Notes: a model not told the origin generated them from the letters alone. Positions 18,226 through 26,685 are shown, numbered from the stretch's first letter. The stretch is 64,000 nt of DNA from Gimibacter soli (GCF_028463845.1 NZ_CP116805.1:806001-870000); one strand, 5' to 3'. Numbers and translations are program-made.

Positions 18226-18897
18226 GTGACGCCGTTGCCGGTCAATCGACTTCCCCGATTTTTTTGTTTTCTCGTGATGACATTTCTGTGTGTCGCGCCG
18301 GTTTCTGCGGTTCGCGCCGATGCGGAGGGTCCAAAAATCATGGCGTTCGGCGACAGCCTGACTGCGGGTTATGGCCTGCCGGCGGGGCAGGGCTTCACGG
18401 ATCGGCTGCAGGTATGGCTGCGCGAGAACGGCCTGCCCGAGGCGAAAGTGATCAATGCCGGTGTGTCGGGCGACACAAGCTCGGGCGGTCGGTCGCGGCT
18501 TGAATGGGCGCTCGCGGGGGTGCCGGGCGGCAAGCCGGATCTGGTGATCCTCGAGCTTGGCGCCAACGACGGCCTGCGCGGTGTGACGCCGACGATCACG
18601 CGGGAAAACCTGACGGCCATGGTCGCCGCCTTCAAGGAGAAGGAAATCCCCATCCTGCTCGCCGGCATGCTGGCCCCGCCGAACCTCGGGCCTGATTATG
18701 CCGCCGTCTTCAACCCGATCTATCCGACGCTGGCGGAGCAGGACGGCGTGACGCTCTATCCCTTCTTCCTCGACGGCGTGGCGGCGGACCCCACGCTCAA
18801 CCAGTCGGATGGCATGCACCCCAACGAGGAAGGCGTAGCGATCATTGTTTCGAAAATCGGCCCCGAGGTCCTCAAGCTGCTGACGGAGGCGCCATGA
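18226..18897 (+). CDS. tesA: Secreted SGNH arylesterase / lysophospholipase (TesA-like)
   Basis: A 223-residue periplasmic GDSL hydrolase. The GTG at 18226 is chosen since AAGG lies six bases upstream and it begins a signal peptide ending SAVRA near residue 31; an ATG at 18277 would truncate the signal. Block I is FGDSLTAGYG with the catalytic serine, block III is GANDGLRG and block V is DGMHPN with the catalytic Asp and His. Homologues hydrolyse acyl-thioesters, esters and lysophospholipids. Divergent placement from ybbA-ybbP is conserved across proteobacteria. The stop overlaps the thpR start by ATGA. Confidence 0.9.
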   Translation: MTPLPVNRLPRFFCFLVMTFLCVAPVSAVRADAEGPKIMAFGDSLTAGYGLPAGQGFTDRLQVWLRENGLPEAKVINAGVSGDTSSGGRSRLEWALAGVPGGKPDLVILELGANDGLRGVTPTITRENLTAMVAAFKEKEIPILLAGMLAPPNLGPDYAAVFNPIYPTLAEQDGVTLYPFFLDGVAADPTLNQSDGMHPNEEGVAIIVSKIGPEVLKLLTEAP

Positions 18898-19454
18898 TCC
18901 GCCTGTTTGTCGGCCTTGAAATCCCGGCGCGCCTGCGACCCGCCCTGCAGATTGCCCGCGGCGGGGTGGAGGGCGCGCACTGGCAGCGGGACGATCAGTT
19001 CCACATGACGCTTGCCTTCATCGGCGAGGTGGAAGGCCATGTATACCGCGAGATTATCGATACGCTGAGTGGCATCAGCTTCACGCCTTTCGAGCTTGCC
19101 TTCGAAGGCGTTGGCGTGTTTGGCAAGCCCAACCAGCCGAAGGCCCTGTGGGCGGGGGTGCGTGACCCGGCACCAATCATCCATCTGCATGAAAAGATCG
19201 CCCACGCGCTGGAGCGGATCGGCGTGACGGTCGACCAGCGTCGCTACAAGCCGCACGCCACCATCGCGCGTTTCGGCAAGGGCAGCCATGCCCGTGTGGC
19301 CGAATGGCTTTCGAACAACGAGCTCCTCAGGTCCGATACCGAGCTTGTCTCGCAGTTCGTGCTTTTCTCCAGCCGGCGGACCAGCGAAGGCGGCTTCTAT
19401 GCTGTCGAGGAACGGTTTGGCCACGATTATGACGATGAAGACGAGGGCGAATGA
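18894..19454 (+). CDS. thpR: RNA 2',3'-cyclic phosphodiesterase (2'-5' RNA ligase family)
   Basis: A 186-residue member of the 2H phosphoesterase superfamily. Both HxTx motifs are visible: HMTLAF near residue 38 and HATIAR near residue 122, which line the active site that opens 2',3'-cyclic phosphates. The N-terminus IRLFVGLEIPARLR is the standard ThpR opening. It sits inside a string of genes that overlap by ATGA (tesA, thpR, cobB, phhB). The acidic tail (DDEDEGE) is unusual but short. Confidence 0.92.
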   Translation: MIRLFVGLEIPARLRPALQIARGGVEGAHWQRDDQFHMTLAFIGEVEGHVYREIIDTLSGISFTPFELAFEGVGVFGKPNQPKALWAGVRDPAPIIHLHEKIAHALERIGVTVDQRRYKPHATIARFGKGSHARVAEWLSNNELLRSDTELVSQFVLFSSRRTSEGGFYAVEERFGHDYDDEDEGE

Positions 19455-20173
19455 GCGTGCCACGCTACGGCCATATCGTGGTGCTTTCGGGGGCCGGGCT
19501 CAGCGCTGAATCGGGCCTTTCCACCTTCCGCGACAATGGCGGGCTCTGGGACAGTCACCGGGTCGAGGACGTGGCAACGCCCGAGGCCTATGCCCGCAAC
19601 CCCGATCTGGTACAGCGCTTCTATAACGAACGCCGGGCGAAGCTCGCGGACGTGCAGCCGAATGCGGCGCATAGGGCGCTTGGCCGGTTGCAGCAGGCAT
19701 TTGACGGGCAGGTCACCCTCGTGACCCAGAATGTGGATGACCTGTTGGAGCGCGGCGGTGCGCGGGACGTGATCCATATGCACGGCGAGCTGTTGAAAGT
19801 TCGCTGCGTCCCTTGCGGCACCGTGCATGGCTGGCGGGATGACTGCACCCAGGCCACGCGCTGCCCTGCGTGTGGCGCGGCACCCGGCATGCGCCCTGAT
19901 ATCGTCTGGTTCGGGGAAATGCCCTATCATCTGGACCGGATCTACGCAGCCCTTGGCGACTGTGACCTGTTTGTCTCCATCGGCACCAGCGGCAATGTCT
20001 ATCCTGCTGCCGGCTTCGTGGCCGAGGTGCGCCGTGCGGGTTATGCCCATACGGTTGAAATCAATCTTGAACCTTCGGCGGGGGTCAGTTACTTCGCTGA
20101 ACGTCGCCACGGCAAGGCGGGCGAAATTGTTCCCGACTTTGTCGAAAGCCTGCTCAAAGGAGAAGCGCCATGA
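19451..20173 (+). CDS. cobB: NAD-dependent deacylase (CobB sirtuin)
   Basis: A 240-residue class III sirtuin that removes acyl groups from protein lysines using NAD. Motifs are [18 protein letters not shown] (NAD pocket), [12 protein letters not shown], the catalytic histidine in HMHGEL, and four zinc cysteines in CVPCGTVHG and CPACGAAPG. The stretch FYNERR carries the Tyr-x-x-Arg pair that in CobB and SIRT5 binds succinyl and malonyl lysine, so desuccinylase activity is likely. It overlaps thpR and phhB at both ends. Confidence 0.95.
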   Translation: MSVPRYGHIVVLSGAGLSAESGLSTFRDNGGLWDSHRVEDVATPEAYARNPDLVQRFYNERRAKLADVQPNAAHRALGRLQQAFDGQVTLVTQNVDDLLERGGARDVIHMHGELLKVRCVPCGTVHGWRDDCTQATRCPACGAAPGMRPDIVWFGEMPYHLDRIYAALGDCDLFVSIGTSGNVYPAAGFVAEVRRAGYAHTVEINLEPSAGVSYFAERRHGKAGEIVPDFVESLLKGEAP

Positions 20174-20466
20174 CCCGCCCGACCCTTCTGCCCGATGCCG
20201 CCCGCAAGGAAGCGCTCGAGGGCCTTTCCGGCTGGACCTATGACGCGCCCGCCAAGGCCATCTCCAAAACCTTCAAGTTCAAGGATTTCAGCGAGGCCTG
20301 GGGTTTTATGAACCGCGCCGCCTTGAAGGCGGAGGTGATGGATCACCATCCCGAATGGTTCAATGTCTATAACCGGGTCGAGGTGAAACTGACGACGCAT
20401 GACGCCGATGGCGTCACGCGCCTTGATATCGAACTTGCGGCTGCGATGGATGCCTTTGCCGGCTGA
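20170..20466 (+). CDS. phhB: 4a-hydroxytetrahydrobiopterin dehydratase
   Basis: A 98-residue pterin-4a-carbinolamine dehydratase, which recycles the pterin cofactor of aromatic amino acid hydroxylases. The active-site motif [18 protein letters not shown] near residue 55 is intact. Length and the N-terminal [15 protein letters not shown] also fit. It is the last gene of the tesA-thpR-cobB-phhB run and its stop directly abuts that of the convergent glutaredoxin-MauE gene. No phenylalanine hydroxylase is in the window. Confidence 0.95.
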   Translation: MTRPTLLPDAARKEALEGLSGWTYDAPAKAISKTFKFKDFSEAWGFMNRAALKAEVMDHHPEWFNVYNRVEVKLTTHDADGVTRLDIELAAAMDAFAG

Positions 20467-21240
20467 TCAGCCAGCGAGAAGGCCAATTCCCGTCCAGCGG
20501 GCCCCCATCCAGAGGGCCATGGCGACCATCATCAGGTTTTCGGTCAGCGAAATGAAGCCGAGCGGCACACTGCCCGAGCCGCCGACGCAGGCACATTTCA
20601 GGTCCCGCCGGTCGATATAGACCGCCTTGAACACCGAAGCTGCCCCGATGGTGCCGATGAAAAGCGCTACCGGCACCGACAGCCATGTCAGGACACCTGC
20701 CAGCATCAGGACACCCGCCGCCCCTTCTGCGAACGGATAGATATAGGCATAGGGCACCCAGCGCTTTGCCAGCAGGTCATAATTCAGGAACATGCTGGAG
20801 AAAGTCTCCACATTCTGCAGCTTCAGCATGGCGAGCATGATCATGCTGATCGCGATGAACCATTCCAGCGCGTGCAGGGTGAAAGGGTTGCCAAAGGCAA
20901 TATGGCTGACCGCCAGCGCCATCAGTGCCGTCATGCTGAAAAGCGCGATCACGGGCGTGTAGCTTTTGGCGTCCGGGTCGGGGACATGCTTGCCGAAATG
21001 GCGGCGCAGGTCGTCATAACCGCCGATCCGCTGGCCACCGATGAAGGTTTGCGGCGTGGTCCGCACGCCGTGTTCGGCCTTGAAGGCATCTGTGGCGTCG
21101 CGGGTGGTGAGCCAGCGGTCATCGACCTCGAAGCCTTGGCTTTTCAGCAGGTGTAGGGCTTTCAGGCCGTAGGGGCAAACATGATGGTCCATCACCATGC
21201 GGTAAAGGGTGGCTGTTGGTTTCTGTGTTTTCGCTGTCAT
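20467..21240 (-). CDS. Glutaredoxin domain fused to a MauE/DoxX-type membrane domain
   Basis: A 257-residue fusion. Residues about 10-85 form a glutaredoxin domain with a CPYG active site (HVCPYGLKAL; a single cysteine, CPYG rather than CPYC) and the cis-proline in RTTPQTF. Residues about 92-255 carry four to five hydrophobic helices of the MauE/DoxX redox-associated family, with a CxC pair in DLKCACVGG near residue 216. In the family, such proteins move disulfide or thiol electrons across the membrane. It is divergent from a MerR-type regulator and driven by a mer-like promoter, so expression is probably induced by a thiophilic metal or thiol stress. Confidence 0.82.
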   Translation of the reverse strand: MTAKTQKPTATLYRMVMDHHVCPYGLKALHLLKSQGFEVDDRWLTTRDATDAFKAEHGVRTTPQTFIGGQRIGGYDDLRRHFGKHVPDPDAKSYTPVIALFSMTALMALAVSHIAFGNPFTLHALEWFIAISMIMLAMLKLQNVETFSSMFLNYDLLAKRWVPYAYIYPFAEGAAGVLMLAGVLTWLSVPVALFIGTIGAASVFKAVYIDRRDLKCACVGGSGSVPLGFISLTENLMMVAMALWMGARWTGIGLLAG

Positions 21241-21282
21241 GATCTCGGCTTTCTTATGATGGCTTGAGCTTCATACGGGACG

Positions 21283-21314
21283 AGCGTAACATCCGTACTA
21301 TGGTACGGAGTCAA
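21283..21314 (-). promoter_or_regulatory. mer-type promoter/operator (19-20 base spacer with dyad)
   Basis: On the minus strand TTGACT (21309-21314) is followed by CCGTAC-CATA-GTACGG and a -10 element TACGCT (21283-21288). The full dyad is TCCGTAC/GTACGGA at 21292-21309. The over-long spacer with a dyad inside is the hallmark of promoters twisted open by MerR-family activators. From memory the half-sites and -35 match the Tn501 mer promoter. It would drive the glutaredoxin-MauE gene, and it also ends only 8 bases before the regulator's own ATG. Confidence 0.85.
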
Positions 21315-21317
21315 GGC

Positions 21318-21701
21318 ATGAATTTGACCATCGGAAAATTTGCGAAAACGGCAGACGTGGGCGTGGAAACGATCCGCTTCTACCAGCGCAAGGGCCTTCT
21401 GGAAACGCCGGAAGGCTTTGGTGGCATGCGCCGCTATGGCCCTGAGGACGTGCGCCGCCTGCGGTTCATCCGCAAGGCGCAGAAGGCTGGCTTCACGCTC
21501 GAGGAGATCAAGGAACTGATCGACCTCGACGCTGGCGAGGACCGCCAGCGGGCGCGGGAACTGGCGAGGGCGCGAATGGCCAAGCTGGACGAACAGATTG
21601 CGGAACTGGCGCGGGCGCGCGACAGCCTGAAGCGGCTGGCCACAGCTTGCTCGGGCAGTGACAAAGGCCCGTGCCCGATCCTCGTGGCGTTCGACGACTG
21701 A
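21318..21701 (+). CDS. MerR-family metal/thiol-responsive regulator
   Basis: A 127-residue MerR-type activator. The start at 21318 has GGAG seven bases upstream; upstream in-frame starts lie in the operator. The DNA-binding head (LTIGKFAKTADVGVETIRFYQRKGLL) closely resembles mercury MerR. The helix that carries Cys82 in mercury MerR has Arg or Asp here. The only cysteines are Cys111 and Cys119 in ACSGSDKGPCPIL, a Cys-x7-Cys loop as in CueR-type sensors of monovalent Cu/Ag/Au. It therefore combines a mer-like DNA head with a two-cysteine sensor loop. Divergent from its likely target. Confidence 0.88.
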   Translation: MNLTIGKFAKTADVGVETIRFYQRKGLLETPEGFGGMRRYGPEDVRRLRFIRKAQKAGFTLEEIKELIDLDAGEDRQRARELARARMAKLDEQIAELARARDSLKRLATACSGSDKGPCPILVAFDD

Positions 21702-21829
21702 ACTGCCTGTCCCTGTCGGGAAGCCGTCGCCACGCCGGGAAAAAAGAGATCCAACTTTATATGATCATTGACAGAATCTGACCCCTTGGCTTCCAATCGA
21801 CTTTCGTTACAAGTGAATTGGGGGCGTGA

Positions 21830-22837
21830 ATGTCGAACGACTGGCAGCGGAATCACGAATTTCTGGCCACACTCAGGCAATATTATTTCCTCGCGTCCAT
21901 TTTTGGAGAGCAGGGCGCCTGGATCATCATCCGTATCGCGGGCTATCTTGGGGCGGGGTTCTTTGTAGGCCTGATTGGTACAACCAGCGGATACTGGGAC
22001 TTCGAGGTTTTTGCGGCACTCTGGCTCGGGCTGCCGGGTAGCTACTATGTCCTCAGGATACTGTTCGATCGGGGAAGCGTGCCCCTGCCGGAACCCCACA
22101 AAAACGGTCGCACATTGGGCGACTATCATATGGCAACGCCCGTTCGCCATTTCCCGGGTGGCACCGTGCTGCGGCTTGAAGACGGGGAAGACGCAACCTT
22201 CAAGCATGGCGAATTGCCGTTTGAACCTGTGCAGGTGCGGATCGTTCTGATCAATCCCTCGGGCACCACGATGGTTGAGCCCGATCCGACGCCGAAGGAA
22301 GACCAGCTTGGGGCAACCGAAAGGCCGGCCACGTTCAAGGAACTCTACTGGTGTACGCTCCTGACGCTCGTAGCCTTCTTTTTTGTTGTCGGGGGGATCG
22401 TCGAGGCAATCGAATACGAGCGATTCATTGAAGGATGGGTGATTTTCGCAATCGTCGGCGCCCTGATCGGCGGGTATCTGACGATCGGGCTTTTCTTCGA
22501 CCTCTTCAATTACCGGCGCAAAGTAGCGCTGAGAATGGATTTCGAACTTCAGCAGGCCTTGGCTGATGCGGCCACACGAACGGAAATCCTGAAGGAAACG
22601 GAGGAAGACCTGAAGGTGCAGGCCGAATGGACGGGCTTTGTTGGCGCGCTCACAGGGCTTGCCTTCCTTCTGTTCGCAATCGGCGCGGGTCTGGCGTTGA
22701 CCGGAAGCAACGCAAAGGGATCGAATGGTGCCCTGATGTCGTTCTTCCTTGTGATCTTGCCTGTCTTCCTCGCCATGTATTACCGCTACCGGCAGGCCAA
22801 GGTGGCATTCGGCAAGCTGAAATCGGGCAACGACTGA
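21830..22837 (+). CDS. Hypothetical multi-pass membrane protein
   Basis: A 335-residue protein of unknown function. Two hydrophobic segments lie at about residues 30-52 and 60-77, followed by a soluble loop to about 167 that is proline- and charge-rich. Two more helices (about 172-192 and 200-228), a charged amphipathic or coiled segment (about 229-265, rich in Asp, Glu and Arg) and two last helices to about 322 complete it. No motif is recognised. It is preceded by about 130 bases without clear signals and converges on nudC. Confidence 0.7.
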   Translation: MSNDWQRNHEFLATLRQYYFLASIFGEQGAWIIIRIAGYLGAGFFVGLIGTTSGYWDFEVFAALWLGLPGSYYVLRILFDRGSVPLPEPHKNGRTLGDYHMATPVRHFPGGTVLRLEDGEDATFKHGELPFEPVQVRIVLINPSGTTMVEPDPTPKEDQLGATERPATFKELYWCTLLTLVAFFFVVGGIVEAIEYERFIEGWVIFAIVGALIGGYLTIGLFFDLFNYRRKVALRMDFELQQALADAATRTEILKETEEDLKVQAEWTGFVGALTGLAFLLFAIGAGLALTGSNAKGSNGALMSFFLVILPVFLAMYYRYRQAKVAFGKLKSGND

Positions 22838-22848
22838 AGGGCCGGTCC

Positions 22849-23763
22849 TCAGCCTTCCTTCACCCACGCGGTGATCAGGTCGCGGGCGATGGCGATGGTG
22901 GGGGGCAGCATGAAGGTGGGGTCCATGCCCTTGAGGCCTTCCTTGGCCTCGGCTTTCGTCACCCAGCGTGCTTCCACCAGTTCCGTCATATCGAGCGTGA
23001 CTTTATCGTCCGCCACATCGGCGATGCAGCCGATCATCAGGCTTGAAGGGAAGGGCCAGGGCTGGCTCGCCACATAGCGCACGGACGTGGCTTTCACGCC
23101 GGCTTCTTCCATCAGTTCGCGGGCGACGGCCTCTTCGATCGTTTCGCCGGGCTCCACGAAGCCCGCAAGCGCCGAGAAGAAACCGGGCGGCATCTTGGCG
23201 TTGCGGGCGACAAGCGCCTTGCCGCCATGGAGTGCCAGCATGATGACGACGGGGTCGGTGCGCGGAAAATGGCTGGCGCCGCAGCCGCGGCACTGGCGTT
23301 CGTAACCTGCCTTCACCATATCGGTGGGCGCGCCGCACTGGGCGCAGGCGCGGTGGCGCTGATGCCAGTCGAGCATGGATTTGGCCTGCGCGAGGATGCC
23401 AAGCTCGGGGTCCGGCCAGCCGGCCTTGAGGCCGATGCCGCGCACGTCGCGGAACTTGAGGCCGGCGAGCGGCAGGTCAGCGTCCATCGCTTCGGTCGGC
23501 CATAGGATGGCGTAGCGTTTGGTGCCGTCTTCGGCGATGCCGAGGAACAGGGTTTCTTCCGCCGGATAAAGCCCGATGCCGATATAATCGAGCCAGGCAA
23601 GGCCGCCGGCATCGAGGGTGAGGAAACGGTCGCCCGCCATCACGGTGAACCGGCTGCCGATCTCTTTCGGCCCGTCACTCATCAGCGCAGGGTCACCGCG
23701 CAGCTGGTCCGCGCGGTCGAGCGGGTTGCCGGAATAGAGCGTCTGGATGGCGGCAAGCGACAT
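22849..23763 (-). CDS. nudC: NAD(H) pyrophosphatase / NAD-RNA decapping Nudix hydrolase
   Basis: A 304-residue NudC. The start at 23763 has GAGGTG upstream and removes 24 non-coding-like residues. The zinc ribbon has CAQCG and CRGCG, the Nudix box is GFVEPGETIEEAVARELMEE and it is followed by the NADH-specific SQPWPFPSSLM motif. NudC splits NAD(H) into NMN(H) and AMP and removes NAD caps from RNA. It converges with the upstream membrane protein gene and is divergent from the SRP RNA gene. Confidence 0.95.
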   Translation of the reverse strand: MSLAAIQTLYSGNPLDRADQLRGDPALMSDGPKEIGSRFTVMAGDRFLTLDAGGLAWLDYIGIGLYPAEETLFLGIAEDGTKRYAILWPTEAMDADLPLAGLKFRDVRGIGLKAGWPDPELGILAQAKSMLDWHQRHRACAQCGAPTDMVKAGYERQCRGCGASHFPRTDPVVIMLALHGGKALVARNAKMPPGFFSALAGFVEPGETIEEAVARELMEEAGVKATSVRYVASQPWPFPSSLMIGCIADVADDKVTLDMTELVEARWVTKAEAKEGLKGMDPTFMLPPTIAIARDLITAWVKEG

Positions 23764-23829
23764 GGGGGCACCTCGGCGGGGAGAACAGAAAATCTTGTCG
23801 GGCGCGAGCCTAGGCCCTGAAGATTCTCC

Positions 23830-23858
23830 TTGCAAGCGGGGTTATCAATCCCCATATA
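23830..23858 (+). promoter_or_regulatory. Promoter of the SRP RNA gene
   Basis: TTGCAA at 23830-23835 and CATATA at 23853-23858 are separated by 17 bases. Transcription would begin about seven bases later, exactly where the paired 5' strand of the SRP RNA begins (about 23865). Confidence 0.6.
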
Positions 23859-23863
23859 AGCCC

Positions 23864-23958
23864 TCGGGAGAGCCAGCGGACTGGCCCCTCGCCAATCCGG
23901 TCAGGACCGAAAGGTAGCAGCCGTAACGAGTAAGGTCGGGGTCGTTTGGCCCTCCCAC
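23864..23958 (+). ncRNA. ffs: Signal recognition particle RNA (small bacterial 4.5S type)
   Basis: About 95 bases with the conserved apical domain GGTCAGGACC, GAAA tetraloop and GGTAGCAGCCGTAACGAG, which binds the Ffh M domain. The 5' strand GGGAGAGCCA (23866-23875) pairs with the 3' strand TGGCCCTCCC (23947-23956) to close the rod. It lies between nudC and dnaX, the usual place in alphaproteobacteria. The ends are set from pairing and could move by a few bases. Confidence 0.92.
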
Positions 23959-24081
23959 CCCATCCCCCGAAATCACATCACGCGGCCACGCTGCAATCCG
24001 CCCTTTGCGGGGGCGCGATTAGCTGCTAGTCATGACCCGAACCCGTCCGTCCGATCATCAGCTTGGGGACCTCGCGACCGT

Positions 24082-25845
24082 ATGGCCAAGGCACCGACCA
24101 CCGCAGAATACCGCGTTCTGGCGCGCAAATACCGGCCAAGCGACTTCGATGCGCTGATCGGCCAGGAAGCGATGGTGCGGACCCTTTCGAACGCCATCGA
24201 AAGCGGACGCCTCGCCCATGCCTTTGTGTTGACCGGGGTGCGCGGGGTGGGCAAAACCACCACCGCCCGGATCATCGCCAAGGCGCTGAATTGCACGGCC
24301 ACCGACGGCCCCTCGATCAACCCCTGCGGCAAGTGCGAATCGTGCACCGCCATCGCCGAATCGCGGCACGTTGATGTGCTGGAAATGGATGCCGCCAGCC
24401 GCACGGGCGTCGATGATATCCGCGAGATTATCGAAAGCGTTCGCTACGCGCCGGTGTCGGCCCGCTACAAGATCTACATCATCGACGAAGTCCACATGCT
24501 GTCGAAGAACGCCTTCAATGCGCTTCTGAAGACGCTCGAAGAGCCGCCGGCGCATGTGAAATTCATCTTCGCGACCACCGAAATCCGCAAGCTGCCGGTC
24601 ACGGTGCTGTCCCGCTGCCAGCGGTTCGACCTGAAGCGGGTGGAATCGGATGTGCTGGTTGCCCACCTCAAAAAGCTTTCCGAAGCTGAAGGCAGCAAGA
24701 TCGATGAAGGCGCGCTGAAGCTGATTGCGCGCGCCGCTGAAGGTTCGGTCCGCGACAGCCTGTCGCTCCTTGATCAGGCGATTGCGCACGGCGCGGGTGA
24801 AGTGAGCGAGGATCAGGTTCGGTCCATGCTCGGCCTTGCCGACCGCACGCTGGTGCTTGATCTCTTTGAAGCCGTCATGAAGGGCGATGTGGCAGCGGCC
24901 ATCGGCCAGCTCCGCGCGCAGTATGATCGCGGCGCCGACCCGGCGGTCGTCATGTCCGATCTTCTCGAGGTCACCCACTGGCTGACCCGCCTGAAAGTGA
25001 CACCAGAGGCAGGCGCCGACACACTCGTTTCGGAAGCGGAAAAATCGGTCGGTGGGCGGCTTGCCGAAGGGCTCGATATGCCGCACCTGACGCGGGCATG
25101 GACGATGCTTCTCAAGGGCCTTGGCGAAGTGAAAATGGCGCCCTCGCCGATTGCGGCGGCCGAAATGGTGCTGATCCGCCTCGCTTACGCCGCCAACCTG
25201 CCGTCGCCTGCTGACCTTGTAAAGCAGATGCAGTCGGGCGGTGGCGCCCCCGTGCGCGGCCCTCAGGCCCCGGTCGGCGGCGGCAATGTGACCGCAATGG
25301 CGGGTGCGAGCGTCGGTGGCCCTGCGAACGGCGGGCCGACCATGAGCCGCACGGCAACGATCCTTGCCTTCCAGCCGGGCAGCGACGGCGACCACCCGCA
25401 GCATCCGATGCCGATCAGCTTCGAGAAGATGATCGCGCTTTTCGAAGCGCAGCGTGAACCGGTGATCGCCGTAACGCTGAAGGATCAGGTACGGCTTGTG
25501 GACTATGCGCCAGGCAAGGTTGTCCTGAATCTAGGCCCCAATGTGCCGCCGACGCTGTTCAGCCAGATGAAGGTCTGCCTGAAGCGCTGGACGGGTAACG
25601 ACTGGATGATCAGCACGTCGAGTGAAGGCGGCGCCCAGACGGTGAAAGAACAGGAGCAGGTCAAGGCTGCGATCATGAAGGACGAGGCGCTGGCCGAGCC
25701 CCTTATCCGGTCTTTCCTTGGCCTTTTCCCCGATGCCGAGCTGCTGGCTGTGCGCGAAACGCGCCTCGCGGACCTTGATGTGCTCGACGAGGAAGCAGAT
25801 GATATGCCGGGGGTCGAAGACGAACCCGGCGAGTTCGATTTCTGA
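24082..25845 (+). CDS. dnaX: DNA polymerase III subunit gamma/tau
   Basis: A 587-residue clamp-loader ATPase. The opening YRVLARKYRPSDFDALIGQEAMVRTL is nearly invariant. Walker A is GVRGVGKTT near residue 52, the zinc module has the cysteines of ALNCTAT and CGKCESC, Walker B is IIDEVHMLS near 133 and the sensor and arginine finger are in TVLSRCQRFDLKR near 177. Domain III ends near residue 375, then a Gly/Pro linker and a tau-like C-terminal domain follow. No slippery A-run is seen that would give a short gamma form. It leads the dnaX-ybaB-membrane protein-recR group. Confidence 0.96.
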   Translation: MAKAPTTAEYRVLARKYRPSDFDALIGQEAMVRTLSNAIESGRLAHAFVLTGVRGVGKTTTARIIAKALNCTATDGPSINPCGKCESCTAIAESRHVDVLEMDAASRTGVDDIREIIESVRYAPVSARYKIYIIDEVHMLSKNAFNALLKTLEEPPAHVKFIFATTEIRKLPVTVLSRCQRFDLKRVESDVLVAHLKKLSEAEGSKIDEGALKLIARAAEGSVRDSLSLLDQAIAHGAGEVSEDQVRSMLGLADRTLVLDLFEAVMKGDVAAAIGQLRAQYDRGADPAVVMSDLLEVTHWLTRLKVTPEAGADTLVSEAEKSVGGRLAEGLDMPHLTRAWTMLLKGLGEVKMAPSPIAAAEMVLIRLAYAANLPSPADLVKQMQSGGGAPVRGPQAPVGGGNVTAMAGASVGGPANGGPTMSRTATILAFQPGSDGDHPQHPMPISFEKMIALFEAQREPVIAVTLKDQVRLVDYAPGKVVLNLGPNVPPTLFSQMKVCLKRWTGNDWMISTSSEGGAQTVKEQEQVKAAIMKDEALAEPLIRSFLGLFPDAELLAVRETRLADLDVLDEEADDMPGVEDEPGEFDF

Positions 25846-25856
25846 GGAGTAGGCAG

Positions 25857-26180
25857 ATGAAGAACCTGTCGCAGATGATGAAAAAAGCCCAGGAAATGCA
25901 GGCCAAGATGGCCGACATGCAGGCCGGGCTTGATGACCTGACCGTTGAAGGCGTGGCCGGCGGCGGCATGGTGAAGGTCACCCTTACGGGCAAGGGCGAC
26001 ATGAAGGCGATCAATATTGATCCCTCGCTTTTCTCGGGCGAGGAAGCCGAAGTCCTTGAGGACCTGATCATGGCCGCCCACGCGCAGGCCAAGGCCAAGG
26101 CCGAGGAAGCGATGAAGGCCCAGATGGCGGAACTGACCGGCGGGCTCGGCCTGCCGCCGGGCTTCAAGATGCCCTTCTAA
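25857..26180 (+). CDS. ybaB: YbaB/EbfC nucleoid-associated protein
   Basis: A 107-residue DNA-binding protein that forms tweezer-like dimers on DNA. Landmarks are the N-terminal helix MMKKAQEMQAKMADMQ, the VEGVAGGGMVKVTLTGKGDM beta sheet and the helix AKAEEAMKAQMAELTGG. A ribosome site GAGGAG lies before the ATG, 11 bases after dnaX. The dnaX-ybaB-recR grouping is conserved in bacteria and suggests a link to replication or repair. Confidence 0.95.
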   Translation: MKNLSQMMKKAQEMQAKMADMQAGLDDLTVEGVAGGGMVKVTLTGKGDMKAINIDPSLFSGEEAEVLEDLIMAAHAQAKAKAEEAMKAQMAELTGGLGLPPGFKMPF

Positions 26181-26207
26181 AAGGGGCGAAGACGAGGGGG
26201 AAGAACG

Positions 26208-26678
26208 ATGGGCGTTTACACGCAGCAAACGGAACGCAAGCGGCCGCTTGTCCTGATTTATGGCGGCTGGTTCACCGGGCTTTATATCGCGCTTCTCGTC
26301 CTCGTGAATTTCCTCGCCTTCGGGCTCGGGCTTGATCTTGGGGTGCTGGGCGGCCTGCTCACCGTCATCATTGCGGCCTTCGGCACCGGGCTCGTTTTCG
26401 TGCGGCGGGAAAAGACGGCGCTCGAAAAACCCGTGCAGATGCGCATCGCCATCTTCGGGATCGTGGCGGCGACCATCTTTTCGCTCCTGATGAGCTTTAT
26501 CGTGCTGCCGAAAATCTCCGGCACCGGCGCCAATCCCTTCACCCAGTTCGACGGCATGTTTGAAAGCTTCGTCTGGGTCTTCATCATGCTGCTGATCACC
26601 GGCATCAATTTCCTGCTGATCCATTATTTCCTCGGACTCGGCTCGGCGAACGCCAAGCCGGCCTCGGACAAGGCCTGA
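26208..26678 (+). CDS. Small four-helix membrane protein
   Basis: A 156-residue protein with four hydrophobic helices at about residues 18-40, 43-65, 82-104 and 122-146, with basic residues between the second and third ([14 protein letters not shown]). No enzymatic motif is visible. Size and topology are similar to the ABZJ_00895 family, but I would not insist on it. It lies between ybaB and recR on the same strand with short gaps, so it is probably co-transcribed with them. Confidence 0.7.
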   Translation: MGVYTQQTERKRPLVLIYGGWFTGLYIALLVLVNFLAFGLGLDLGVLGGLLTVIIAAFGTGLVFVRREKTALEKPVQMRIAIFGIVAATIFSLLMSFIVLPKISGTGANPFTQFDGMFESFVWVFIMLLITGINFLLIHYFLGLGSANAKPASDKA

Positions 26679-26685
26679 CGCCAGC

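Noticed and set aside
21434-22867. A 477-codon open frame on the minus strand
   Set aside because: It is opposite the MerR gene and the membrane protein at 21830 and shows no conserved features; the plus-strand proteins have hydrophobic segments or domain motifs.
24058-25404. A 448-codon open frame on the minus strand
   Set aside because: Antisense to dnaX, which is unmistakable.
25845-26180. Programmed frameshift in dnaX giving a gamma form
   Set aside because: No A-rich slippery heptamer with a hairpin was seen in the dnaX frame; the frame runs through to the tau-like C-terminus.
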